From Symbiodinium sp. CCMP2592 (taxonomy: Eukaryota; Sar; Dinophyceae; Suessiales; Symbiodiniaceae), in NCBI GenBank assembly GCA_905221615.1, contig CAJNDT010003435.1, positions 484,875-548,874 of the forward strand: DNA of 64,000 nt, written 5' to 3'. How positions within the stretch are numbered: position 1 is the stretch's first letter; each line of letters begins with the position of its first letter. The translations under genes were made by a program, and so were the position numbers. Below, one piece after another: positions 18,544 to 26,798 of the stretch. Below the pieces are notes generated by a model. That model worked only from the letters and a program-made list of their open reading frames with translations, was not told where the DNA came from and did not search any database.

Positions 18544-20724
18544 TCAGCTGCTGCTGCTACTGCTACTGCTGCTGCTGCTGGCGCTGCCGTCACTTTGTGA
18601 CTGGCGCGCAAACACGACCTGTGCTCGCTTAGCCTTGACTTTTTTACGTGCTTGTTCCTTTTCGATGGCCAGAATCCTCTCCATCTCCGGTGTGTGCCGA
18701 AACGTAATGTCACTTGAACGGGCATGCCTTTGCTGCTCCAGGCGCCGACGCAGCAAATTCTCAGGCAGGCCTTCCTTTTCGGGCTCGTCCTTGCGATATG
18801 AGACCCGCCAAGCTTCAGCTGAATCTTTCACAATCAGAGAAGGTGCTCCGAGCTCTCGAGGCTTCTCGCGTGAAATGAAGCGGTCGCTGTACGTGTAGTC
18901 GTCCAGCAACACCGGGTAACGCTTATTCTTGGTCCTTCGGAAGCAAACAGAGTACGTGTACTCCACTTTCAAATCCATCGAACCTGCATCCAAGTAATTG
19001 AACTTTTTCGGTTTCGGAGGATGAAAGTGGACGATGTCATACTTGGGGCCTGCAGGTGGGGGGTCAGTTCGCATTGTGTGCGCGGCACCTTCTTGCAGAG
19101 CCTCAGTGAAGTGCTCCATCGTGGAAATGACTTTCCTGCTGGTAGCAGCCTCTAGCCATTTTCGCTGCAGGCCGAATTGTCCGTCATTCCTTCCTTTTCC
19201 ATGATGTTCGCCAAAAAAATTGAAGCTGATGGAACTCCAGCGGTGGGATTGCGCAAGCAACGGGACAGCTGTGGCCAAGAAGGCATATGCTCTGTAATGG
19301 GGTCCACAGTCAGTCCACACCATGATGTGTTCTATGCCTGTTAAGTCAGGCTTCAGGCGCTGAATGACGTCCTTCAATGCCTCAGACGCGTGCAAAGCTG
19401 TGTGGTCTAAGATCTGAGATACATAATGGAAGTATCGTTTATGGCTGGTTCCGGCTTGATCAAAGCGAGCATAGATGCCCAAGGTTGATATGCCCAATCT
19501 TGATGTAGCCCAAAACCAGGATTGCTCTTCGACAGGTCCCACAGGAATGGTGACGTTTTCAGCGTAATCGAGCTGAAGGAGCAAGGTTCCAGGGGACATC
19601 TCTACTTCCAGCTTCTCTCTGCAAGCGTGCTGGCGACGCACCGAGTGGAAGTGGTGCTCGCATCCTTCCAACGTTGCGAGTGTGCCTCTGAGGATCTTGA
19701 GTGCTTCCAGTTCCTTCTCTCTTAATTCATGCAACCGAATAAGATTCCCAGGCTCGCGAGAAGTTGGAGTCCGTTCTCGCTTGGCCATGTTCTTGTCAAT
19801 GTACTGAACCGCCCCCTTGACATACTGTGTGCTGCAAGTATCGTCCTGACAGACATTCCCGGAAACTGATGTGGTTCTAATGCTCAAAGCACCACTAATG
19901 TCAGCTAATTGCGGCCCAAGCGCTGGATCTGTCTTCCCGGAAGCCTTCATGCCAGCCCAGAAGCGGTCCAGGTTGTCGAAGTATGTGGGACTCTGGGAGC
20001 ACAGCAGGTTCCTGGTCTCATGAAGTTCGCGCTTCACACGCGGCACGGTCACAACATCGTACTTGTGGCATATTCCACAAACGTCCACTTTCTTCTTGTA
20101 CTTGACGTACTGCCGATGGTGCATTCGCAAGTGCCGTGTCCACGTTGACAAGGACATGAGTTTTTGCATCTCGGGGCTTAGCATCCACAACTTGCGTTTG
20201 GAGCGTTGCAGGGAGCGGCACTGTGTCATCTGGCCGGCAATCTTGATGTAATGCGAGTTGAGCGTAGAGTTCTGGTCGAGATACTTGCGTACTTCCATTT
20301 TCGTTTCGGCCTTATCCTTGATGTTGGGACGGCCTTTTTTGCTCCTGGGATTCTGATCTCGCCGTCGCCACACACGGCGTCCAAACGCGACGCCCAGAGC
20401 TCCTTCCGCAGCTTGCCTGCTACGGAACACCTTCTTGCTTGCTCGGGCAAGAACAGCTCGAGAACCCGTGGCCTCCTGCGAACTGCCCGCTGCCTCCAGT
20501 GCCAAAGCTTCTGCCACTGCAACCTTCGCCCGGTCCTCGCAGTCAACATCTGCACCCTCACACAGAAGACGCAAACCGCTTTTCTCGTCGTTGGACAACA
20601 CGGACCACAAAGTCTTTGCAACAAGCTGTGGCGAGCAGCGGCCGCGCAAGGTCACCAAGGCCTTACGCAAAACTGGCTTCTGTTTTGCGGCAACGCGCAG
20701 CTGGGGCGTTTTGATTATTGGCAT
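18544..20724 (-). CDS. DDE-type transposase-like protein
   Basis: A 726-residue protein. The N-terminus is basic, a short CGICH zinc-binding motif lies at 216-220, and an RNase-H-like catalytic region follows. Candidate acidic residues are D386 (LDYAEN), D472 (TDCGPHYR) and D514 in GEHHGKGRNDG. The combination of DYxEN, SDG/TDCGPxYK/R and HGKGxxDG is seen in a widespread group of uncharacterised transposase-derived proteins of animals and protists. The C-terminus is a Lys/Arg-rich helix followed by 12 serines encoded by an agc/agt run. It lies just outside element A, so A appears to have inserted next to its 3' end. I found no clear terminal inverted repeats; domestication is possible. Confidence 0.7.
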   Translation of the reverse strand: MPIIKTPQLRVAAKQKPVLRKALVTLRGRCSPQLVAKTLWSVLSNDEKSGLRLLCEGADVDCEDRAKVAVAEALALEAAGSSQEATGSRAVLARASKKVFRSRQAAEGALGVAFGRRVWRRRDQNPRSKKGRPNIKDKAETKMEVRKYLDQNSTLNSHYIKIAGQMTQCRSLQRSKRKLWMLSPEMQKLMSLSTWTRHLRMHHRQYVKYKKKVDVCGICHKYDVVTVPRVKRELHETRNLLCSQSPTYFDNLDRFWAGMKASGKTDPALGPQLADISGALSIRTTSVSGNVCQDDTCSTQYVKGAVQYIDKNMAKRERTPTSREPGNLIRLHELREKELEALKILRGTLATLEGCEHHFHSVRRQHACREKLEVEMSPGTLLLQLDYAENVTIPVGPVEEQSWFWATSRLGISTLGIYARFDQAGTSHKRYFHYVSQILDHTALHASEALKDVIQRLKPDLTGIEHIMVWTDCGPHYRAYAFLATAVPLLAQSHRWSSISFNFFGEHHGKGRNDGQFGLQRKWLEAATSRKVISTMEHFTEALQEGAAHTMRTDPPPAGPKYDIVHFHPPKPKKFNYLDAGSMDLKVEYTYSVCFRRTKNKRYPVLLDDYTYSDRFISREKPRELGAPSLIVKDSAEAWRVSYRKDEPEKEGLPENLLRRRLEQQRHARSSDITFRHTPEMERILAIEKEQARKKVKAKRAQVVFARQSQSDGSASSSSSSSSSSS
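18545..18592. repeat. CTG/CTA trinucleotide run encoding the poly-Ser tail
   Basis: Imperfect ctgctgctactgctactg repeats at the 3' end of the transposase gene, read as serine codons on the minus strand. Slippage here sets the length of the tail. Confidence 0.85.
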
Positions 20725-20889
20725 GGCGCCGGAACGGATGCGAGCTTAACCTTTCATGACTCCTGATATTTCCTATACAGAATTGTTCCACTCTGGTAGC
20801 CTTACTTAAGGAATGGATTGGCAAGTGGTGGGCTGAGCAACTTTGTGCCTTGTCGCGCCTATGTCGCGCCTTGTCGCTGACCTTGTCGC

Positions 20890-21500
20890 GCGACGGCTGA
20901 GAAAACCACGACAATGCACCGCTCTCACAACAAAGTTCAGGACACACGACCCAACCCTACAACACTCAACTCCAAGCTCAACGTTTGCAGCACTCGCGCA
21001 CGAGCGTGCCTTCAACCAAGGCAACAGAGCTCCACGCTTGCAAGACGCACAAGCAGCTGCTCTAAATCTGGAGCAGTCTCAACCCAACGCCAAGTTTGCA
21101 ACAGTCACGCTGGATGTCCACATCTGCAAACTCACTGCCGAACCTACGCACGACAAAAATTAACTCCAAGCTCCACGTCTGCAGCACTCCCAAGCAAGCT
21201 CGACTTCAACCAAGCCAACGACGCTCCCCGCTTGCAGCACGCGTCTCAACCCAACTCCAAGTCTGCAACAGTCACGCTGGATGTCCACATCTGCAAACTC
21301 ACTGCCGAACCTACGCACGACAAAGATCAACTCCAAGCTCCACTTCTGCAGCACTCCCAAGCAAGCTCGACTTCAACCAATGTCAACCAAGCCAACGAAT
21401 CGAAGCTCCCCGCTTGCAGCAGCGTCTCAACCCAACTCCAAGTCTGCAACAGTCACGCTGGATGTCCGAATCTGCAAACTCACTGCCGAATGCATGCTTG
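20890..21500. repeat. Tandem repeat, ~165-180 bp unit, about three copies
   Basis: Each unit contains caagtctgcaacagtcacgc, then catctgcaaactcactgccg and acctacgcacgacaaa, followed by aagctcgacttcaacca. The copies start near 21,080, 21,245 and 21,430. The plus strand stays open for 200 codons because the unit lacks stops in that frame; I see no protein family. Confidence 0.85.
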
Positions 21501-21517
21501 GCAGGATGCGCGGTTTC

Positions 21518-21556
21518 GGGTTTAGACTTTTGGGTTTAGGGCTTAGGGTTACGGGG
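21518..21556. repeat. Interstitial telomere-like repeat (TTTAGGG type)
   Basis: A short run of gggtttag, tttgggtttagggcttaggg and gttacgggg, i.e. about five degenerate units of the TTTAGGG telomere repeat known from dinoflagellates and plants. It sits right behind the tandem repeat, far from any chromosome end in this window. Confidence 0.65.
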
Positions 21557-21862
21557 TCTGCCCCATTTTCAAGCCTAGACCTTGCATCGAAGACTGCTCC
21601 TTCACACGGATGCACACTGTACTGGACATATTTCTGAGTGCAGAGACGAGGTTCTCGGACACAACTCCCCATGTGGAGAAAACACTCTTGCCTGCTACGC
21701 TCCAGTCACACCCTGCTGTACATAGCATTCACGCTTTGCGTGCTGCTTTGGATGCCTTCGACATAAGCGCCTTTTTCCTAAGGCGCCTCCCTCTAGCCGC
21801 CTTCTTCTGCACATTTTTCTTGCCTTTGGCTTTCTTCTTAGATTTACGACAAAATGCCGCAT

Positions 21863-22032
21863 TTTTCATAATCGGATTTTCAAACATATGCAAAGGGAAA
21901 AAGGACTCAAAGTCTATTTGCAAATGAATCCAATCACAAGCAACATAAAATTCCAAGTAATCCGGCATAAGATGCATCGCACTGTCCTTCATTTTGCACG
22001 GGGCGAAACACGGTCTGGCGACCGCCCCCTTC
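21863..22032 (-). repeat. Split repeat B2 of element B
   Basis: 170 bp, matching 22,585-22,755 with one missing g and an a/g difference. It begins ttttcataatcggattttca on the plus strand and ends accgcccccttc. Confidence 0.93.
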
Positions 22033-22584
22033 GGGGGCGTGGGCGAGGAGGGTGGGACTAGTGCAGTAGCACGTACGCCAGCTACGGACTACCACAAGTG
22101 AAACGGACTGTAAGAGTAGACAGATGCGGATCGCATCAAAGCGCAAGCAGCTGAGCACAGCGTACTTGGCACAGCCTACGGCTACAACTACGCAGCTACA
22201 CCTACGGCACTCACAGGTGGAACTCACAAGAGAGCTCAACACCGGCAGCACGCAAAGCGAGTGCGCCGGAACACAAGTTTGTCAGCGCATGGCAACATGA
22301 GAATTTGCAAGCTCAATGGCACGGAGAGCCAGAGCAGCACATAGGGAGTGGAGGGCGGGCAGAAAATTCTTTCACAACTCAGCTCGAGCACTGAGCTGCC
22401 GCATGCCAAGGTTGTGTCATCAAGACCAAAAGAGGCGATGCGCTGAAGTCAATGCAAAAATTGTCACGTGCAAAAACAAGCCATGCCAAGTTTTTGAAAC
22501 CAAGTTTGAAAATGCTCGCTTCAAGCTCGCGGTCCTTTTATGAAAAAGGGATCGCAGATGGCGCAGGCTTGTCTGCTGAGATCC
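22033..22584 (-). repeat. Putative A2 repeat of element B
   Basis: 552 bp between the two B copies. By analogy with element A this should be the A2 copy of a 5' terminal repeat, but the matching A1 is lost with the truncation, so the identity rests on position only. It contains no convincing gene. Confidence 0.6.
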
Positions 22585-22593
22585 TTTTCATAA
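22538..22593. promoter_or_regulatory. Putative recombinase site at the A2/B1 junction of element B
   Basis: Nested inverted repeats span the junction. The outer arms are ttatgaaaaagggatc (22,538-22,553) and gatccttttcataa (22,580-22,593), near-perfect complements. The inner arms are gcaga (22,554-22,558) and tctgc (22,572-22,576). The B1 repeat begins inside the right outer arm. The sequence is unrelated to the element A site but the geometry is the same. Confidence 0.62.
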
Positions 22594-22755
22594 TCGGATT
22601 TTCAAACATATGCAAAGGGAAAAAGGGACTCAAAGTCTATTTGCAAATGAATCCAATCACAAGCAACATAAGATTCCAAGTAATCCGGCATAAGATGCAT
22701 CGCACTGTCCTTCATTTTGCACGGGGCGAAACACGGTCTGGCGACCGCCCCCTTC
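22585..22755 (-). repeat. Split repeat B1 of element B
   Basis: The inner B copy. On the coding strand it starts GAAGGGGGCGG, and the preceding T makes the TGA that stops the RNase H frame, mirroring element A where B1 itself starts with the pol stop. Confidence 0.93.
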
Positions 22756-23359
22756 ACCCCTTCTTAGTAATCCCTGCGGGAGCCAGGAGGGCCTTAAGGT
22801 CACAACCCGACAAGGGGCACGAGGGACTAACCCTACGACACCCAGAATTAAGCAGATCAGCGAAGTCGCCACGCGACGGAGCATCCGCCACATTGCTCTG
22901 GCTGGCTACACGGGCGAACCAAGACCAAGAAGCACTGAGCTCTTCGGCCGCCTCGAAAGACAACAAGATGTCCCTGACATGATGATTTACAGAGGTGCCC
23001 TTGATAAAGGCGTCTTGCGCTGGCACATTGTCTATGTAGAAGATACATCTGTGTCCCGCGATGAATTGGTGCCAAGCCTTCCTCGCGACGGCAACAGCAT
23101 AGGCCTCAATGGGCCCGATGAAGTGACACATGGATTCAGCCCAACGCGAGACTAGGACATCAGGGACAGAGCAACCAAAGTAAGCGTGAACCTGATTCTG
23201 AATCATCAACACCCCGCCAACGGTGTGAGAGCTACCTTCGCTCGCTCCATCAGTGTAAATGTGCACAACATGATCGGCGACAGAGCAAGGGACATGGCGA
23301 GGCGTGCCACAACGAAGTCGTTTCAGCAACCGCTCAAGAGATCCGAACAAACTCATCAA
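22754..23359 (-). CDS. RNase H domain of element B pol (frameshifted)
   Basis: The frame holds an RNase H of the DIRS type: VVHIYTDGASEG (first Asp), EAYAVAVA (Glu), CIFYIDNVPAQ (Asp) and ASQSNVADAPSRG (last Asp). It overlaps the end of the RT frame by 26 bases and lies one base ahead of it. In elements A and C the RT and RNase H share a frame, so a single-base indel near 23,340 is the simplest explanation. Confidence 0.8.
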   Translation of the reverse strand: MMSLFGSLERLLKRLRCGTPRHVPCSVADHVVHIYTDGASEGSSHTVGGVLMIQNQVHAYFGCSVPDVLVSRWAESMCHFIGPIEAYAVAVARKAWHQFIAGHRCIFYIDNVPAQDAFIKGTSVNHHVRDILLSFEAAEELSASWSWFARVASQSNVADAPSRGDFADLLNSGCRRVSPSCPLSGCDLKALLAPAGITKKG

Positions 23360-26300
23360 GCTTCAACTCAGGTCCAGAATGCGACTTTGCCCACGACCTG
23401 ACCTCGGCCATGAAGAGCCGTCCAGCCTTGCCAAGGATGTACGAGTCGGTGTAATGCAAGCGACCCATTAAGCTAAGATACCGCTTCCGAGAAATCAAAC
23501 CTTCCTCAAGGACTTCGTCAAGAGAGGCAATGAGCTCTTCGGCCCGGCCAGGCTTGTTCCGGACTAGGACCAGGCCTTCGGAAAAGCGAGAGCAATCAAC
23601 CTCGACTCCAAGCATCGTGGCTTGGGCCTTAAAGGGGGAAAGCTTATCAGAGGCGAACCTAAACCCCAACAGGTTACACAGGGCAATCATGGTCTCCATG
23701 GTGTTGTCAGCAATGCCACTAGGAGACATGACAGGGAAGTCATCGTAAAAGTTGCACCAAGGCACACACAACTCCACGCCGATGCGCCAGAATAGGCGCG
23801 CAAGGCGATTGAAGTGAAGCACCGAAGCGGAACTCCCGAAAGGTAGGGCCTTCGACTCAAAGAGTCCAGGCTCAGCAGTCGAAGGGTCAAGCAATGCGAT
23901 TATTGCCAGGGCCCGCGACTTCGCAGAAACCGCAAATTGCTTATAAGCCGCTCGGAGGTCCAAGGTAGTGAGGAGAGGCTCGCACCCCACCTTCTTCCAG
24001 CCGTCATGCCGACGACCACTCAAGGATTCACCAGTTGAGAGAGGGATTGTGAAATCGGGCGGCCCGTTCAGAACCCGAATCCACAACCTGCTGATCCCAA
24101 TCAACTCGTCAAGCGCGTTAAGATCAAGCTTATCCATCGAGCCGAAAGCCAAATTGACCTTGTTCTCAGTGAAATCATCAACAGGTCTAAGTTTACGGCC
24201 GGCGGAGGAAGTCTGTTCAACGCCGAACCGGCGAGTAGGGAGCCAGCACGGCCCGTGTCGAGACAACAACTCCTCAGCAGAAAGCGGTCCCTCAAGAATG
24301 CCATCAGCCACCTCATCAAGAGTCTTGTCCCACAGCTCGCGAGCATTCGCATCGGATGCAGAAGCACGAATCTTTCCAAGTAAAGCGGGCTGCAGAAACT
24401 GTGCGGCACTAATGAAATCACTTTCAGCCAACTTAGGCGGCCTGGGCTCGTGAGCGAAAACTCCAGTGTGTTCATGATGGCCCACCAAGTCAAAACCATT
24501 GCGCAGTTCATCGAAAACCTTCATGTCAACCCAACCAAGGGAGCCGGCAATACGCTCCAGAAGCTTTAGCCTTTTTCCTTGCAAAACCTTGGCGACCTGA
24601 GGATCAAGCGCCTCCTTCAAAGCACGTTCCTCGCCTTCGAGGTCGGAGGCCCAGGACGTCCACTTCCTGAGTAGGGCCGCCCTCCGTTGCACAACCCAGG
24701 TCGGGCCATTGACCAACATGTCAAAAATGCATTGTTTGAGACGATCAGGAGCGGCATGCAGGTGATCGAAAGGATGAGTAACCTTTCTGCACCCATCAAG
24801 AAATTCATCGGGAGAGGCGTACACACCAAGGCGAACCTCAAAAGCTCTCGCATCGCAAGTAGGCTCCAAGGTCCGCGCACAGGAGGCATCGCTGTCAGAA
24901 CCGTGCACGGATTCGCAACTGCTGGCATCACTGCTAGAACTATCCGAGTGCACAACCTCATCCCGGGAAAACTTCAACGAAGACCCAGAACCACCCCCGC
25001 TTAGCAGTAAAGAGGTCGAAGAGAGAAGTTTGGACCCAGAAGGAGCATCGCGGAGGGGTTGCAAAATGCACCGCTTGGAATCAACAGGCGGCAGAGCATG
25101 AACTTGGTAGACAAGCACACGCTTGAACTCAGGCATAACAGGAGGCAGTTTACGCCCGCGAGGTTGCCGAGCAGAAGAAGTGGCAGCAGCGGCAGGCGTG
25201 GCCGCAGTAGGATGCACAGGCAAGGGACGACCCAAGTGCCTAAAGACCAACGCCACGAACTGTTGGCAAAAGGGCCTGGGGTAGGCTGCCTCCTGCGCGG
25301 TAGGAAAAGACATCGTGCCATCAGCGCGGCGCTGTGGCTTCCACGGAAGGTGGTCGTGCCCACCCGGACAGCGCTGGCGAAAATGTTCGATGGCATCACA
25401 AGAAGTAAGCAGCGTACGGTGAGTCAATCGTGCACCACCATAGCAACACATGTCGAAATTGACCCTCGGAAAATTCTTTACCAAATGAGCAAAACAGGGC
25501 AGCTGCCAAAGCATGCTTGACTCAGGATTCTCAACTGTCCATGGGATGTTGGACCTGCAAAGCAAATCAAGAAACTGGGCAAGGCCGACGTAAATTTTGT
25601 TTGCAGCCTTGACCTTGTCAAGGTTGACACCAGTCAGCGAAGGCAAACCCATGGGATGCTCAGGAGAGCGAAGCGGGGCCACGGACACCCCTTTTCGCTT
25701 GATGTTGCGCGCTGCGGAGCACGTGCCACAAGGCGGGGCAGCGTGCACGAAGAGTATAGGATGATCACGCACCAAATTGCGCAAGAAGACCCAAGTGGAC
25801 TCCTCGGTCAAGCTGAGATTGCAGACCTGCGCCAACGGATGATGGCGGTTGTGCTGGTGATCAATGGGCATGACAGGCACACCCGCTTCACGAAAGCAGC
25901 GAGAAAGCATGGCGCTGCCGGCACATAGCTCAAGAAAAAGTGGTTCTTTGGGAACCAACGCCGCGGTAACAGCCTTGGTTGCTGAAGCACTCGACAGCAG
26001 AGGGAAACGCGGCGGCCACGGCAGGCGAGCAGGCAGCTGTGGGTTCTCACGGAAGTGCTCGACCTCTGGCTCAGTTGGCAAGGCAAAATCAAGTGAAATC
26101 AAGCGTTGCGAAGCCTCGAGAGACAACTTATCAAAGGCCGAAATAGAGAAAGCAACCAAAATGACCCTCCTGCCCTGCCACGAATCAGTGAGGTGCATTT
26201 GCCTGCGTGCATCAAACAGGACAGGGCCATCTGACACAGGCAATGCCACCCCTTGAAGGGTCGCACCATCAACAGTCCGAGTGTGGGGACCCTTGCTGGA

Positions 26301-26795
26301 TTGCACCCAAATTGAACCTTTAGTAAAACTGGACAAGGGAATGGCCAAATTAGGCAAGAAGGAATTCTGCTGATCGCGATGCGGGGCCGTGCGAACACCA
26401 TCAAAAAGCACGACGGTTGTGAACTTGTGGGCAGGAGCAGACTGCCTTACAAAAGCAGCCAGCACCTGCGTGGACTTTGGAAAAACAACGACATTGCTCC
26501 TAAGGCCCACCTTGACCTTGGCAAAGGCCCCAGTGGTAAATGAAATGCCGCCACCGGAGCCGCGTTGCGGCGCAGCCTTCGGGAGGCAATCGAAAAGCTT
26601 CAAAACATCAGCCTGTTCAATCCACTTCCCAATCAGACTTGAAGCGAATTCTTCAGCGGAAGGCAACCCATTTGGACCTGCATGCAAAACTTCCCCTTCA
26701 GGGACACTGCATTCAGAAGAAGAGCGCACGAGTGGCTCACCGCTCGGCGCAGCATCTTTCTCGTCAGTCGTTTGGTCCATGGATTGCACACCTAG
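23334..26795 (-). CDS. Pol of element B: 2OG-dioxygenase-like / C5-MTase / RT
   Basis: This continues the gag frame past a UGA; residues are counted from a GTG two codons into it (26,789), and an ATG lies three codons later (26,780). Residues 80-230 are a 2OG/Fe(II) dioxygenase-like domain with PHRDQQN (H137, D139), distal H199 and R207/R208. Residues 280-520 are a C5-cytosine-methyltransferase-like domain: SAM motif LFLELCAGS (284-292), catalytic PPCGT (C354), ENP (420-422) and CYGG (449-452). A Ser/Asp-rich linker and the motif FLDGCRKVTHP follow. RT runs from about 745 to 1,140, with D944 (LDLRAAYKQF) and FYDDF (D1016, D1017). Dioxygenase before methyltransferase is the reverse of elements A and C. 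The active-site motifs look intact here. Confidence 0.87.
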   Translation of the reverse strand, partial: LGVQSMDQTTDEKDAAPSGEPLVRSSSECSVPEGEVLHAGPNGLPSAEEFASSLIGKWIEQADVLKLFDCLPKAAPQRGSGGGISFTTGAFAKVKVGLRSNVVVFPKSTQVLAAFVRQSAPAHKFTTVVLFDGVRTAPHRDQQNSFLPNLAIPLSSFTKGSIWVQSSKGPHTRTVDGATLQGVALPVSDGPVLFDARRQMHLTDSWQGRRVILVAFSISAFDKLSLEASQRLISLDFALPTEPEVEHFRENPQLPARLPWPPRFPLLSSASATKAVTAALVPKEPLFLELCAGSAMLSRCFREAGVPVMPIDHQHNRHHPLAQVCNLSLTEESTWVFLRNLVRDHPILFVHAAPPCGTCSAARNIKRKGVSVAPLRSPEHPMGLPSLTGVNLDKVKAANKIYVGLAQFLDLLCRSNIPWTVENPESSMLWQLPCFAHLVKNFPRVNFDMCCYGGARLTHRTLLTSCDAIEHFRQRCPGGHDHLPWKPQRRADGTMSFPTAQEAAYPRPFCQQFVALVFRHLGRPLPVHPTAATPAAAATSSARQPRGRKLPPVMPEFKRVLVYQVHALPPVDSKRCILQPLRDAPSGSKLLSSTSLLLSGGGSGSSLKFSRDEVVHSDSSSSDASSCESVHGSDSDASCARTLEPTCDARAFEVRLGVYASPDEFLDGCRKVTHPFDHLHAAPDRLKQCIFDMLVNGPTWVVQRRAALLRKWTSWASDLEGEERALKEALDPQVAKVLQGKRLKLLERIAGSLGWVDMKVFDELRNGFDLVGHHEHTGVFAHEPRPPKLAESDFISAAQFLQPALLGKIRASASDANARELWDKTLDEVADGILEGPLSAEELLSRHGPCWLPTRRFGVEQTSSAGRKLRPVDDFTENKVNLAFGSMDKLDLNALDELIGISRLWIRVLNGPPDFTIPLSTGESLSGRRHDGWKKVGCEPLLTTLDLRAAYKQFAVSAKSRALAIIALLDPSTAEPGLFESKALPFGSSASVLHFNRLARLFWRIGVELCVPWCNFYDDFPVMSPSGIADNTMETMIALCNLLGFRFASDKLSPFKAQATMLGVEVDCSRFSEGLVLVRNKPGRAEELIASLDEVLEEGLISRKRYLSLMGRLHYTDSYILGKAGRLFMAEVRSWAKSHSGPELKLDEFVRIS

Positions 26796-26798
26796 TCA
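26790..26798 (-). promoter_or_regulatory. Predicted gag-pol stop-codon readthrough signal (element B)
   Basis: On the coding strand gag ends GAG-TGA-CTA-GGT, and the frame continues open into pol. TGA-CTA-G is identical to the boundary in element A although the surrounding proteins have diverged widely, which points to selection on the recoding context. An ATG six codons downstream leaves reinitiation as an alternative. Confidence 0.78.

Noticed and set aside
20914-21539. Plus-strand frames of 147-203 codons
   Set aside because: They run through the ~170-bp tandem repeat, and several frames are open at once, so they are repeat artefacts.
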